From: an uncultured Bacteroidales bacterium
Lineage (GTDB): Bacteria; Bacteroidota; Bacteroidia; Bacteroidales; Muribaculaceae
Assembly (NCBI GenBank): GCA_902768435.1
Contig: CACXLJ010000004.1
Coordinates: 37,758 to 101,757, forward strand
Length of the DNA stretch: 64,000 bases
Direction of reading: 5' to 3'
Position numbers and translations under genes: made by a program. This document shows positions 1 through 9,255 of this stretch, piece by piece. The stretch's first letter is position 1. Every line of letters begins with the position of its first letter. The notes below the pieces were generated by a model. It did not search any database. It saw only the letters and a list, made by a program, of their open reading frames with translations, and was not told the origin of the DNA.

Positions 1-1455
1 TGTAACCGTGGCGACAAGCATTTGCTGGGAATGATTCCGGAGGATGCCACCGTCGTGGCGAGAATTGATGTGGAGAAGATCTTGAGCGAAGGCGATATGC
101 TGAAAGGTGGAAAGCCAGCAATCCCCGACCGCTTGAAGGCTGCCATCGACGAGAACGAGGAGAGTGCTTTTAGTCAACTGTTGCGTGTGCTGCCTCGCTT
201 TGGGCTCGATGTTGAGTCTAATGTGTATGTGTTCTTCACCAATAAGACATTCCGTTATGTGGTACTCGCCAGAATTGATGATGAAGATGCGGCAAAACAG
301 CTTATAGAACGAGAAACTGGATTGAAGTTCAAGAAGATGCACGACCGCGATTTTCTGCACTACCTGGACTATGCGTTTGTGATTGACGATGGTGTGCTAT
401 TCTATGGAAAGGCAAACCGCTCGACCGCCGACAATGTAATGGGCGATGCAGCCGTAAGCATCTTGAACAAAAATGCAACAAGCATCGATGGACACGAGGA
501 TATAATGGCTTGCCTTGATGCCGATGCCGAGGTGAATGCCTGGCTGAATGTGAAAGGTATCACTGATGCACTGAAGAGTCTGCCCGCTGTGAGCGACGCC
601 ATGAGGCGTTCGCCTGGGCTGATGCTGCTCACCGATATAGATGTTGATGCACTCGGAATTCACTTGAAACTTGAAAAGGAAAGCGCAAAACTCACTGCCG
701 AAATAAAGGCAGGCAAGTCGAGCGACTATGTGCGCTTGCTTGAAACAACACTGGCAGGTGCCGACAACAGTTTCCTCAAGGCGATACCCAGCAGCATGCA
801 ATATGTGATAGCTGCATCGGTCAACGGCGAAGCGCTTGTGAACCTGGAACAGGTGAATGCCTTGCTGAAACGGCTGAGTATGTATCCACAACTCGATGAA
901 CTTGATGTGCGGCAGATGCTGGCTTCGATCAATGGCCCGCTGGCCATAGCGGTGTCGCCTAGTTACATGCCCAGCGACAATGCCGATGATTTTGCAGCCG
1001 ACTTGAATGTGACGATTGCCGCCAAGACGAAGGATGCTGAGGGCATCATTGCGCAAATCAAGCAGTTTGCGAGCAGCATGGGGCAGCCCGACTATTTCAA
1101 GAACGGGCGGCATGTGTATAACTACGGCGGCAAACCGCTGCTGGTGGGTGCCATAGACGACATTGTATATCTCACTCGACTTGATCATGAGCTGCTTGAA
1201 GGGAATTACTTCGACGATTATCCCGACTGCAAGGACCGCTTTGGCCAGTCGGCTTTGGGCTTGTATGTGCAGAGCAAGGTGAACGACTACAGTTCGTTCT
1301 TCAATTTCGGGTTGAGCAGTCCCACTAAAGGCGATGGACTCTTCTATACTGCCGACGAGAACGACAATGTGGTGCTTGCATTGCTGTCGATACTGACTTC
1401 GATAAAAATGCCCGATCATGACGAGGATGACTTCGTGTCGGACTATGACCTGTGA
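1..1455 (+). CDS. DUF4836-type lipoprotein, 5'-truncated by window edge
   Basis: The frame is open from base 1, so the gene starts upstream of the window. The first visible codon is TGT (Cys), followed by Asn-Arg-Gly-Asp-Lys. By comparison with the downstream paralogue, this Cys aligns with the lipobox cysteine, so only the signal peptide is missing and about 484 mature residues are present. The phrase M-I-P-E-D-A-T-V-V-A-R-I-D matches M-V-P-K-D-A-I-V-V-A-S-F-N of the next gene, and both have the alternating hydrophobic, low-Cys composition of the Bacteroidetes DUF4836 family. It ends in an acidic tail (DHDEDDFVSDYDL). Probably an outer- or inner-membrane-anchored periplasmic protein; the biochemical role is unknown. 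An in-frame TTG at 22 and ATG at 31 are not believable starts. Confidence 0.8.
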   Translation, partial: CNRGDKHLLGMIPEDATVVARIDVEKILSEGDMLKGGKPAIPDRLKAAIDENEESAFSQLLRVLPRFGLDVESNVYVFFTNKTFRYVVLARIDDEDAAKQLIERETGLKFKKMHDRDFLHYLDYAFVIDDGVLFYGKANRSTADNVMGDAAVSILNKNATSIDGHEDIMACLDADAEVNAWLNVKGITDALKSLPAVSDAMRRSPGLMLLTDIDVDALGIHLKLEKESAKLTAEIKAGKSSDYVRLLETTLAGADNSFLKAIPSSMQYVIAASVNGEALVNLEQVNALLKRLSMYPQLDELDVRQMLASINGPLAIAVSPSYMPSDNADDFAADLNVTIAAKTKDAEGIIAQIKQFASSMGQPDYFKNGRHVYNYGGKPLLVGAIDDIVYLTRLDHELLEGNYFDDYPDCKDRFGQSALGLYVQSKVNDYSSFFNFGLSSPTKGDGLFYTADENDNVVLALLSILTSIKMPDHDEDDFVSDYDL

Positions 1456-1520
1456 TGAATCGGCACACTTTTTGTTATGTGGAATTCACGGAATTTTTAA
1501 CCATAATTATTTTCAAACGA

Positions 1521-3110
1521 ATGAAGACATTTAAATTTTTATCGTTAGCGTTTTTGCTGATCGTTGTTGCCTCGTGTAGCGGGGTTGACAAGAAAATGAA
1601 GAAGATGGTGCCGAAGGATGCTATTGTGGTAGCTTCCTTTAATCCTAAAGCCCTCATTGAGCATTCGGGTGCCGAGATTGCCGACGACGGTGTTATCAAG
1701 AATCTGCCTCAAGGTTTGTTGGCCGAAATGGGTGCGAACGGCAAGCGCCAGCTTGACGAAATCTGCAAGGGTGTTGTCAAACTGGGTGTGGATACTGAAA
1801 ACAAGATTTACGCCTATTTCTCGATGGACAACATGCAGGTGCCTGTTGTGGCTTATCTGCCGCTGAAGAGCGACGGTGACACCAAGAAAGCACTTGAAGA
1901 CGGCGCCCTGGGCGGCGAGAAACTCTCGTTCAGCGAAGAAGACGGCATTCAGTTCACAGGTGGCTCTAATGTGGGTATTGCCCTGAAGGACAACATCATG
2001 ATGATTGGCGTATCGATGGGTGGTTCAGTCCAGGATGCATTCAAGAGTTATGCCAAGAAACAGTTTGAGGCCGACTTCGCCAATATCTCGGAGTGCGAGG
2101 GTGCCGACGATTGCCTGGACAACGACAAAGATATGAACATGTATTTGAACATGAGCAAAGTGAGTGGTTTGTTGACTATGTTTAGCGACAAAATGGATCC
2201 TTCTTTTGCAACGGTCATGAAACTGTTGAGCGACATTAAGGCTGTTGCCATTACTTCGAGTCTTGCCGATAACACTGTGACTGCTGAAAGTAAGATGTTC
2301 ATTGACGACAACAGTGACCTTGCCAAGTTGTTGAACTCGGCACTGACAACCGGCGATGCCAGCTTCTTGCAGTATGTGCCTGCCAATATGGACAATGTGG
2401 TCGTAATCAACATCCAGGGCAAGAACATTGCTCAATTTGAACAAGTTAAGGCGTTGATCGACGCTATGAATCAGGATCCCACGATTCGTGACTTGAACAT
2501 TGGTTCGCTGCTGGCATCGGCCAACGGTCCGTTGTTCATTGCTACCGACTATAACGGTAACAGTTTGGGCGAGTTCAATGAACTGGCTTTTGGCTTCAAG
2601 ACCACGAAGGCTGCCGACTTTGTGAAACTGGTTGGCAATATCGTGCGCAAGGAGAATGTGGCTGCAACACTGCAGAATAATATGTTCTCGATTGTGACCG
2701 ACGGCGTGAAAATTGATGCTGGCGTGAAGGGTAACGATATGGCGTTCATCAAGTTGCGCACACCCAATGCCGAAGAGGCTACACAAGGCGGCATCGATGC
2801 ACAGGAAGCCAGCAAGGTGTTTGCTGGGGCTATGGTGGGTACCTACATGAGAATGAAATTGGGTGACTACACTATTTGTGGCGACAATGTTTGCAAGGAC
2901 ATTAAGAATGGCAGTGGTCAATTCTATGTGCTTGGCAAGGATGGCAAGAAATTGAACTTCATGCAGTTCCTGGATTTCATGTACACTCAGTTCAAACAGC
3001 AGCAAGAGAAGTATATGGCTCAATATCAGGAAATGATGAGCCAGTACTCTAATGATGATGACGACATGGCCTATGCCGATGAAGAACTGGTTGAGACTGA
3101 AATGGAATAA
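1521..3110 (+). CDS. DUF4836-type lipoprotein, paralogue of the preceding gene
   Basis: 529 residues from the ATG at 1521. The frame is open upstream to 1452, but the ATG at 1521 begins a classic lipoprotein signal (MKTFKFLSLAFLLIVVASC) with lipobox V-A-S-C19, so I use it. The mature part opens with the family phrase KKMVPKDAIVVASFNPKAL. The protein carries acidic segments and ends in an Asp/Glu-rich tail (YSNDDDDMAYADEELVETEME), as does its neighbour. The two genes lie 65 bases apart on one strand and look like an old tandem duplication that has diverged strongly. No enzyme motif is visible. DUF4836 is restricted to Bacteroidetes as far as I know and has no assigned function. A bidirectional hairpin terminator follows at once. 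Confidence 0.85.
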   Translation: MKTFKFLSLAFLLIVVASCSGVDKKMKKMVPKDAIVVASFNPKALIEHSGAEIADDGVIKNLPQGLLAEMGANGKRQLDEICKGVVKLGVDTENKIYAYFSMDNMQVPVVAYLPLKSDGDTKKALEDGALGGEKLSFSEEDGIQFTGGSNVGIALKDNIMMIGVSMGGSVQDAFKSYAKKQFEADFANISECEGADDCLDNDKDMNMYLNMSKVSGLLTMFSDKMDPSFATVMKLLSDIKAVAITSSLADNTVTAESKMFIDDNSDLAKLLNSALTTGDASFLQYVPANMDNVVVINIQGKNIAQFEQVKALIDAMNQDPTIRDLNIGSLLASANGPLFIATDYNGNSLGEFNELAFGFKTTKAADFVKLVGNIVRKENVAATLQNNMFSIVTDGVKIDAGVKGNDMAFIKLRTPNAEEATQGGIDAQEASKVFAGAMVGTYMRMKLGDYTICGDNVCKDIKNGSGQFYVLGKDGKKLNFMQFLDFMYTQFKQQQEKYMAQYQEMMSQYSNDDDDMAYADEELVETEME

Positions 3111-3137
3111 GAATCAGATTATTCAATTACTAAAATA

Positions 3138-3170
3138 AATAAGGAGAGTTTCGGCTCTCCTTATTTTGTT
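3138..3170. terminator. Bidirectional rho-independent terminator
   Basis: An 11-bp perfect stem, AATAAGGAGAG (3138-3148) and CTCTCCTTATT (3155-3165), closes a 6-base loop. It is followed on + by TTGTTATTGT and on - by TTTATTTTAG. It separates the convergent DUF4836 gene and the nucleotidyltransferase gene. Confidence 0.85.
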
Positions 3171-3184
3171 ATTGTGCTTGTGAT

Positions 3185-3928
3185 TCATTCGTCAAACAGG
3201 GCTTGTGCCTGGGCGAGGGTCTCGGGTTTGCCTACATCAATCCAACGGTAGTCGCCAGCCGGTTCGTAGCCGTGAATGTGGTGTGTGTGGCACTCCTGTG
3301 CATAGAATGGGGTGATGGAGAATTTGGCATCGGCCTGCGCATACTCCTGAAGGAATGGGAAGATGTCGGGCGAGATGACATGGATGCCGCCAAAGGCCAA
3401 CTCGCTGTACTCACCAGTACGGTACACGAAACCGTCGGGCTTCGTGTCGCCAGTCGACTTGTTGACCCAGCCGCACAGGCGGTGGTCGTTGTCGAAGAGG
3501 AAGTAGCGCGAAGTGATGCGGTCCTTGACCAGCACCGATGCAAGTGCACCTGAATCGAGGTGAGACTGATAGAATGCATTCAGGTCGAGGTCGGTGAGAA
3601 TGTCGGCATTATGCACCAGGAACGGTTCATCACCATCAAGAAACGGCTGAGCCTTGAGAATGCCTCCACCCGTCTCAAGCACACGGTCACGCTCATCGCT
3701 GATGTGGATGTCGAGCCCGAAGTTGTCGTGTTCACGCAGGTAGTCGATGACCTTGTCGGCAAAGTGGTGCACATTCACGGTGATGTCGGTGAAGCCGCAC
3801 TCGGCCACATGGGTGATGACGCGCTCGAGCATGGTGCGGCCACCTACCTCGACAAGCGCTTTGGGGCGGTCGTTGGTCAGGGGACGCAGGCGCGTGCCCA
3901 GCCCTGCTGCAAAGATGAGCGCTTTCAT
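3185..3928 (-). CDS. Sugar-1-phosphate nucleotidyltransferase (MurU-like)
   Basis: 247 residues. The N-terminus has the signature loop AAGLGTRLRPLT followed by DRPKALVEV, and NAD (in FLVHNADILTD) supplies the metal-binding aspartate, so it is a Rossmann-type NTP_transferase. Its length and its partner suggest MurNAc-1-phosphate uridylyltransferase (MurU): in Pseudomonas-type cell-wall recycling, AmgK makes MurNAc-1-P and MurU converts it to UDP-MurNAc. Here the start codon overlaps the stop of the kinase gene by four bases (ATGA), implying translational coupling. Mannose-1-phosphate guanylyltransferase-like or HddC-like activity is the alternative. The family is certain; the substrate is inferred from context. 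Confidence 0.85.
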   Translation of the reverse strand: MKALIFAAGLGTRLRPLTNDRPKALVEVGGRTMLERVITHVAECGFTDITVNVHHFADKVIDYLREHDNFGLDIHISDERDRVLETGGGILKAQPFLDGDEPFLVHNADILTDLDLNAFYQSHLDSGALASVLVKDRITSRYFLFDNDHRLCGWVNKSTGDTKPDGFVYRTGEYSELAFGGIHVISPDIFPFLQEYAQADAKFSITPFYAQECHTHHIHGYEPAGDYRWIDVGKPETLAQAQALFDE

Positions 3929-5394
3929 TCTTCTACGGGGTTGAAGGTGCGGTCGTGGCCGCTCTGTTCGCGGTGGGTGAGTTCGACGCGCACATTAAAC
4001 TTCTTGTGGATGTGTTCGGCCAGATGTTGTGCGGCATAGACCGAGCGATGCTGGCCACCAGTGCAGCCAAAGCACACCATCAGGTCGGTGAAGTTGCGCT
4101 TCTTGTAGCGCTCGACCGACTCGTCGACCATGGCATATACATGCTCGAGCCACTTGTCGATGGTGCTTTCCTTCTGCAAGAATTTGATTACATTATCGTC
4201 AAGACCAGTAAAGGCTTTGTATTTGTCATATTTGCCAGGATTGTTCAGCGCGCGGCAGTCAAACACATAACCGCCACCGTTGCCCGAGGGGTCGTGGGGG
4301 ATGCCTTTCTTGTAGGCAAAACTCATGACACGCACAGTGAGCGATTTCTCCTCGCTGGTGAAGTCTTTCATGTTCACCAGTTCGTTGATAATCTCGCTCA
4401 AGTAGGGGTACTGATCAAAGGCCGTTGTCGTTATTAAGCGGCGCAGGTTGGCTACTGCGGGCACGATGCTGTTCTTCATGAAGTCGGGCTTCTTCTCAAA
4501 GTATCCGCGGAAGCCGTATGCACCCAGCACTTGCAGCGTGCGGAAGAGCACGAACAAGCGCAGGTTGTCCAGGAACTCCTTCTCGTCAAGATTGGGCTTG
4601 TAGAGCCGCAGTTGCTCCATATAGGCCTCTATAAGTTCTTTCTTGAGGTCCTCAGGATATTTGGCGCGCGATTGCCACACGAACGATGCCACATCGTAGT
4701 AGTATGGGCCACGACGGCCGCCTTGGAAGTCGATGTAGGCCAGACGGCAATCGGCGGGATGATCGGGGTCGCCCACAATCATCACATTGCGCGACTGGAA
4801 ATCGCGGTACATGAAGGTCTCGCTGGGCACAGCCAGCAGGTCTTTTGTCAAGCGTTCGAAGTCGTTTTCGAGTTTGTCTTCGTTGAATATCACACCTGTG
4901 GCTTTCAGGAAGCAATACTTGAAATAATTCAGATCCCACTTGATGGAGCGTTCGTTAAAGCACTGTGCAGGGTAGCACTTGGTGTAGTCGAATCGCTGAG
5001 TGCCACGGAACTGAATGTCGCACAGGTCGCGCATGGTGCGGCGCAATAATTCCTTCTCTTCGCTGGTGAACGCATGAGTGATGCTGCTGCGGCGAATCTT
5101 GTTCCATAGGATGTTTTCGGGTTTGCCTCCCAAATCTTCCTGAATGTAGGCCATATGGTCGTCGCTCACCTCATAGACTGTGGGCACCGAAAGCCCCTGG
5201 TTTTTAAAATGGCGGGCTATATAGATAAAGGCCTCGTTCTCCTCGCGCGATTCGCCAATGACGCCCACAATCGATTTCTCGCCTGTGAGACGATAGTAAC
5301 AACGGTTGGAACCGGCCTTGTCCATCAGTTTGATTTCGGTGGGTGCTGAGCCCACATGTTTCTCATATAGTGTTGCTAAAATATCTGGATTCAT
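3925..5394 (-). CDS. AmgK-like aminosugar kinase fused to RapZ C-terminal domain
   Basis: 489 residues in two parts. Residues 1-340 are an aminoglycoside-phosphotransferase fold: an N-lobe with GSNRCYYRL (compare the S-x-R-x-Y-x-R loop of AmgK), the catalytic loop YRDFQSRN (Asp198, Asn203; Tyr replaces the usual His) and IDFQGGRRGP (Asp222). Residues 352-489 match the C-terminal domain of RapZ, the GlcN6P-sensing RNase adapter: SFAYKKGIP, YVFDCRALNNP, TGLDD, and the hallmark FGCTGGQHRSVYAAQHLAEH (442-461). The N-terminal RapZ ATPase domain is absent. Likely role: phosphorylation of MurNAc/GlcNAc at C1 during wall recycling, feeding the MurU-like enzyme encoded by the overlapping gene. The RapZ part may sense an aminosugar phosphate; this is inference. 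Confidence 0.85.
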   Translation of the reverse strand: MNPDILATLYEKHVGSAPTEIKLMDKAGSNRCYYRLTGEKSIVGVIGESREENEAFIYIARHFKNQGLSVPTVYEVSDDHMAYIQEDLGGKPENILWNKIRRSSITHAFTSEEKELLRRTMRDLCDIQFRGTQRFDYTKCYPAQCFNERSIKWDLNYFKYCFLKATGVIFNEDKLENDFERLTKDLLAVPSETFMYRDFQSRNVMIVGDPDHPADCRLAYIDFQGGRRGPYYYDVASFVWQSRAKYPEDLKKELIEAYMEQLRLYKPNLDEKEFLDNLRLFVLFRTLQVLGAYGFRGYFEKKPDFMKNSIVPAVANLRRLITTTAFDQYPYLSEIINELVNMKDFTSEEKSLTVRVMSFAYKKGIPHDPSGNGGGYVFDCRALNNPGKYDKYKAFTGLDDNVIKFLQKESTIDKWLEHVYAMVDESVERYKKRNFTDLMVCFGCTGGQHRSVYAAQHLAEHIHKKFNVRVELTHREQSGHDRTFNPVEE

Positions 5395-5419
5395 AGTGTA
5401 TGCGGTTAGTATTATTTCG

Positions 5420-5427
5420 CAAAGTTA
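5420..5427 (-). promoter_or_regulatory. Bacteroidetes -7 box for the kinase-MurU pair
   Basis: On the minus strand the sequence reads TAACTTTG, a match to TAnnTTTG, 25 bases before the start codon at 5394. A CTTG lies 18 bases further upstream, in place of the -33 TTTG. This suggests the pair can be transcribed separately from prfC. Confidence 0.5.
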
Positions 5428-5462
5428 CCTAAAATCTATTATCGTGTCAAGCAATGAGGCTG

Positions 5463-7043
5463 TTAAAACTCCGAAGTGAAGTGGAAATTGATTTTCGGGA
5501 AATCGTCTTGCGCCATCTGCAGCACATAGGCCGAGTCGGCGAGGAACACATCGCGCCCGTCTTTATCAATTGCCATAAACTGACGCTTGCGGTGCTTGAA
5601 TGCTTCCAAGGCATCGTCGTCATCGCTTTCAATCCAGCATGCCTTGTAGAGATGGATGGGGTCCCAGCGGCAACTGGCGCCGTACTCGTGCAGCAAACGG
5701 TATTGGATAACCTCAAACTGCAGTTGGCCCACGGTTCCCACAATCTTGCGGCCGTTGAACTGATTGGTGAAAAGCTGTGCCACACCCTCGTCCATGAGTT
5801 GCTCGATGCCTTTGTTGAGCTGCTTGGTCTTCATGGGGTCGGTGTTCTCGATGTACTTGAACATCTCGGGCGAGAAACTGGGCAGACCCTTGAAGTGAAT
5901 GAGTTCGCCCTCGGTGAGCGTGTCACCAATCTTGAACACGCCATTGTCGGGCAGACCAACGATATCGCCAGGATACACATCATCGATGATTTCCTTCTTC
6001 TGCGCCATGAATGCTGTGGGAGCAGTAAACCGAATCTGCTTGTTGCTGCGCACATGCAGGTAGTACTGGTTGCGGTGGAACACACCCGAGCACACCTTGA
6101 CAAAGGCGATACAACTGCGGTGATTGGGGTCCATGTTGGCATGAATCTTGAACACGAAACCGGTGAACTTGTCCTCACCGGGCTCCACGGTGCGTTCCAT
6201 GGCCTGCACTGGGCGTGGTGAGGGTGCGATGCGCACAAAGCAGTCGAGCAGCTCTTTCACGCCAAAGGTGTTGAGGGCCGAACCGAAGAATACGGGTGCT
6301 ACCATGCCATCAAGGTAATCGAGGGTGCTGAATTGCGGATACACGCCATCGATGAGCTCAATGTCGGCACGCAATTTTTCGGCATCGTTACTGCCAATGG
6401 CCTTGTCGATGGCGGGGTCGTTGATGTCGCGAATGTCGACGCGGTCGGTCACATGCTGTTTGTCGGCCTTGAAAAGGCTCAGGTTTTGCTCATAAATGTT
6501 GTATACACCCTTGAACTTGGCGCCTATGCCAATGGGCCAGCTCAGTGGACGCACATCAATGTGCAGTTCGCTCTCCAGTTCATCGAGTATGTCAAATGGG
6601 TCACGGCCCTCGCGGTCGAGTTTGTTCACAAAGATAATGACTGGCGTGTTGCGCATGCGGCACACTTCCATGAGTCGGCGCGTCTGCTGCTCTACACCCT
6701 TGGCCACATCGACAACGATGATGACGCTATCCACTGCAGTGAGTGTGCGGAAGGTGTCTTCGGCAAAGTCCTGGTGACCCGGCGTGTCGAGAATGTTGAT
6801 TTTATAGCCTTCGTATTCAAATCCCATGACCGAGGTGGCCACCGAGATGCCGCGTTGCTTCTCGATTTCCATCCAGTCGCTGGTAGCAGTTTTCTTGATT
6901 TTATTAGATTTCACGGCACCTGCCACATGAATGGCACCACCAAAGAGCAGCAGCTTCTCGGTGAGTGTTGTTTTACCCGCATCGGGGTGCGAGATGATGG
7001 CGAAAGTGCGCCGTTTCTTGATTTCGTCTGTTAAGTTAGCCAC
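5463..7043 (-). CDS. prfC: Peptide chain release factor 3
   Basis: 526 residues, the usual RF3 length (E. coli 529). Translational GTPase that recycles RF1/RF2 from the ribosome after peptide release. G1 is [15 protein letters not shown]; switch and G2 region is [17 protein letters not shown]3 is [17 protein letters not shown]4 is NKLDREG. The phrase [19 protein letters not shown] distinguishes RF3 from EF-G. The C-terminal RF3 domain is intact. It is the last gene of a run crp/fnr - DUF4924 - rfbD - prfC, with 28 bases between rfbD and prfC. Cytoplasmic. Confidence 0.97.
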   Translation of the reverse strand: MANLTDEIKKRRTFAIISHPDAGKTTLTEKLLLFGGAIHVAGAVKSNKIKKTATSDWMEIEKQRGISVATSVMGFEYEGYKINILDTPGHQDFAEDTFRTLTAVDSVIIVVDVAKGVEQQTRRLMEVCRMRNTPVIIFVNKLDREGRDPFDILDELESELHIDVRPLSWPIGIGAKFKGVYNIYEQNLSLFKADKQHVTDRVDIRDINDPAIDKAIGSNDAEKLRADIELIDGVYPQFSTLDYLDGMVAPVFFGSALNTFGVKELLDCFVRIAPSPRPVQAMERTVEPGEDKFTGFVFKIHANMDPNHRSCIAFVKVCSGVFHRNQYYLHVRSNKQIRFTAPTAFMAQKKEIIDDVYPGDIVGLPDNGVFKIGDTLTEGELIHFKGLPSFSPEMFKYIENTDPMKTKQLNKGIEQLMDEGVAQLFTNQFNGRKIVGTVGQLQFEVIQYRLLHEYGASCRWDPIHLYKACWIESDDDDALEAFKHRKRQFMAIDKDGRDVFLADSAYVLQMAQDDFPKINFHFTSEF

Positions 7044-7071
7044 AGTTGATAATTTGTATGTTTAGAGTTGA

Positions 7072-7959
7072 TTAATCGTTGTTGTTTTCTAACCGCTCGA
7101 TGCAATGCGCAAGACTCTCTTCCCAATAGGGGATCTTCAACCCAAAAGTGCGCTTGATGAGCGACTTGTCGAGCACGCTGTAGTGCGGGCGGCGGGCTGG
7201 AGTGGGGTATTGCTCGGTAGAGCAGGGCTGCACATCACAACCGGTGATGCCTGCAATGCGGTGAATGGCCTTGGTGAAGTCATACCATGAGATGGCGCCC
7301 TCGTTGCTGAAGTGGTAGATGCCTGGCTGCCATTCCGGGGCATTGATGATGGACACGATGGCGCGTGCCAAATCGAGCGCATAGGTGGGGGTTCCCACCT
7401 GGTCGCACACCACGTTGAGCTGAGGCCGCGTGCGTCCCAGTTGCATCATGGTTTTCACAAAGTTCTTGCCATAGGGCGAGTAGAGCCACGCTGTGCGCAC
7501 AATGATGCTGTCCATTGGAAGCACTGCCTGCAAGCGTTTTTCGCCCTCGAGTTTGGTGGAACCATAGACCGATGCGGGGCAGGTGGGGCAGTCTTCGCGA
7601 TAGGGCAGGTGTGCCGTGCCATCGAATACATAGTCGGTCGAGATGTGAATGAGTTTCGCTCCGTGTGCCTTAGCAGCTCGTGCCAGGTTTTCGACTGCCT
7701 CCACATTGAGTTTGTGGCAAAGGTCAGTGTCCTGTTCGGCGCGGTCAACCGCTGTGAAGGCAGCACAGTTCACAATCACATCGGCAGGTTGTGCATCAAG
7801 AAACGAGTTGATGGCTTCCAGTGAGGTGATATCGAGTTCTTCCACATCGGTGTAAATGCCGTTCAGATTGGGATTGGTTTCAATCACATTGCGCATTTCG
7901 TGCCCAAGCTGACCATTGGATCCCGTGATGAGTATGTTGCGTGTATTCATGTTTGTCAT
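7072..7959 (-). CDS. rfbD: dTDP-4-dehydrorhamnose reductase
   Basis: 295 residues, an extended SDR/RmlD fold reducing dTDP-4-dehydro-L-rhamnose with NAD(P)H. The Rossmann motif is ITGSNGQLGHEM; the active-site YxxxK lies in SVYGSTKLEGEKR; HISTDYVFDG supplies the conserved Thr/Asp-Tyr segment. The start at 7959 (MTNMNTRN) directly abuts the TGA of the DUF4924 gene; an internal Met at 7950 is possible. No rfbA, rfbB or rfbC is in the window, so the other dTDP-rhamnose steps are encoded elsewhere. Pathway: surface polysaccharide precursor synthesis. Confidence 0.93.
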   Translation of the reverse strand: MTNMNTRNILITGSNGQLGHEMRNVIETNPNLNGIYTDVEELDITSLEAINSFLDAQPADVIVNCAAFTAVDRAEQDTDLCHKLNVEAVENLARAAKAHGAKLIHISTDYVFDGTAHLPYREDCPTCPASVYGSTKLEGEKRLQAVLPMDSIIVRTAWLYSPYGKNFVKTMMQLGRTRPQLNVVCDQVGTPTYALDLARAIVSIINAPEWQPGIYHFSNEGAISWYDFTKAIHRIAGITGCDVQPCSTEQYPTPARRPHYSVLDKSLIKRTFGLKIPYWEESLAHCIERLENNND

Positions 7960-8523
7960 TCAGTTGATGTTGTCATTTTCGTCAAAGAGTTCACCGGCTT
8001 CGTCCTTCTTGAAGTAGGCGGCGAGCATGCCAATGAAATAGGATATGTGCCCGATGGCTTTCTCGGTTTCTTTCGAGACTTCTTTGCCCTGAAGCTTGAG
8101 CAGCAGCACACCATAGAGTGCCTGAAAACAGGTCTCAAGCTCGTCAACCTGCTTGCCTTGTGGCGCTTTGGCGCGCAGTTCCACAATGAAGGGAAGCGCC
8201 TGGTAGTACTGTGCCCCATACTCAGGGTATTTGGGCGATTGGAGCAACAAGCGGTGCAGGTCGTTGAGACGAATGAGCACATTCTTGTTGATTTGCAAGT
8301 GTCCGCTTTCTTTCACATGTTCCAGTTCCATCATCTTGATGAGCGAGTCATACCATTCGCGCATCTGGTGGCTGGTTTCATCGTCGGCTTGAAAGCGGTC
8401 AATCACATTGCGCTGCAGTTCATCAATGTCGCAATGGTTGGCGCGTATGAGGTCTTCAACCTGCCACATGTAGAGCAGGTATTCGGCAATGTTCTCTTTT
8501 CTTTTGGCTTGAGCTATGAGCAT
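7960..8523 (-). CDS. DUF4924 family protein
   Basis: 187 residues, all-helical by composition, with no signal peptide and no membrane segment. Begins LIAQAKRKENIAEYLLYMWQ, which I recognise as the DUF4924 family of Bacteroidetes; no function is known. The C-terminus is acidic (KDEAGELFDENDNIN). It lies two bases downstream of the crp/fnr gene and abuts rfbD with no spacing, so all are very likely one transcript. Soluble cytoplasmic protein by inference. Confidence 0.8.
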   Translation of the reverse strand: MLIAQAKRKENIAEYLLYMWQVEDLIRANHCDIDELQRNVIDRFQADDETSHQMREWYDSLIKMMELEHVKESGHLQINKNVLIRLNDLHRLLLQSPKYPEYGAQYYQALPFIVELRAKAPQGKQVDELETCFQALYGVLLLKLQGKEVSKETEKAIGHISYFIGMLAAYFKKDEAGELFDENDNIN

Positions 8524-8525
8524 GG

Positions 8526-9227
8526 TTATCCAAATTTACTGATGTGTCGCAAAGCGTTCTGGTTCACAACCTTGATGCGTCGGCCATCGACGGTGATGAT
8601 GCGTTCCTGGACAAATGCCGAGAGGGTGCGTATGGCATTGGATGTGGTCATGTTCGACAGGTTTGCAATATCTTCGCGAGCCATATAGATTTTGAGGGTT
8701 GCACCATCGTCCTCAAAGCCATAGTTGTCGATGAGCAAGATGAGCGCTTCGGCAAGTCGGCCGCGTATGCGCTTTTGTGTGAGCGATACGATTTTGCTGT
8801 CCGAGCCGCCCAGATTCTTTGAGAGTTCGTGAATAAAGAACCATGCCAGGTTGCGATTCTCGTCGATCATCTCCTTGACAATGCTCATGGGGAGCGCGCC
8901 AAGTGTCGATGGCTCAAATGCCATGGCAGTCGACACATAGGGCTCGCTGGCAAAGTAGGCGCGATAACCAAAATATTGAATTGGCCGGTAAAGTCGCAAT
9001 ATCTGCTGACGGCCACCTATGCCATCTTTCACCAGCTTCACCTTGCCTTTGAGTAGGCACCACAGGTATTCGGGGGCATCGTTCTCGGCATAGATAATCT
9101 GATTCTTTTTGAAATTGTGAATCATGAAGTTATCCGCAATTCTGCGTTTCTCCTCCGAGCTCAGAATTGTCCAGATGGCTGCCAGGTCCTCGCTGATGAC
9201 CTTTTCAAGAGTGCTTTTTTTAATCAT
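8526..9227 (-). CDS. Crp/Fnr-family transcriptional regulator
   Basis: 233 residues. An N-terminal cyclic-nucleotide-binding-like beta-roll (about 30-125: HNFKKNQIIYAENDAPEYLW, then LLKGKVKLVKDGIGGRQQIL) is followed by a long dimer helix and a C-terminal winged helix (about 165-225) with EDIANLSNMTTSNAIRTLSA as the recognition region. There is no N-terminal Cys cluster, so it is not an oxygen-sensing Fnr with an Fe-S centre; the effector is unknown. It is the first gene of crp - DUF4924 - rfbD - prfC, preceded by a TAnnTTTG box. Similar regulators are common in Bacteroidales; the target genes cannot be read from this window. Confidence 0.88.
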   Translation of the reverse strand: MIKKSTLEKVISEDLAAIWTILSSEEKRRIADNFMIHNFKKNQIIYAENDAPEYLWCLLKGKVKLVKDGIGGRQQILRLYRPIQYFGYRAYFASEPYVSTAMAFEPSTLGALPMSIVKEMIDENRNLAWFFIHELSKNLGGSDSKIVSLTQKRIRGRLAEALILLIDNYGFEDDGATLKIYMAREDIANLSNMTTSNAIRTLSAFVQERIITVDGRRIKVVNQNALRHISKFG

Positions 9228-9255
9228 GTGTTCAACAACATTGCTTTAGAACATG

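Noticed and set aside
7072..7959. dTDP-rhamnose biosynthesis cluster
   Set aside because: Only rfbD is present; neighbours are unrelated (DUF4924, prfC).
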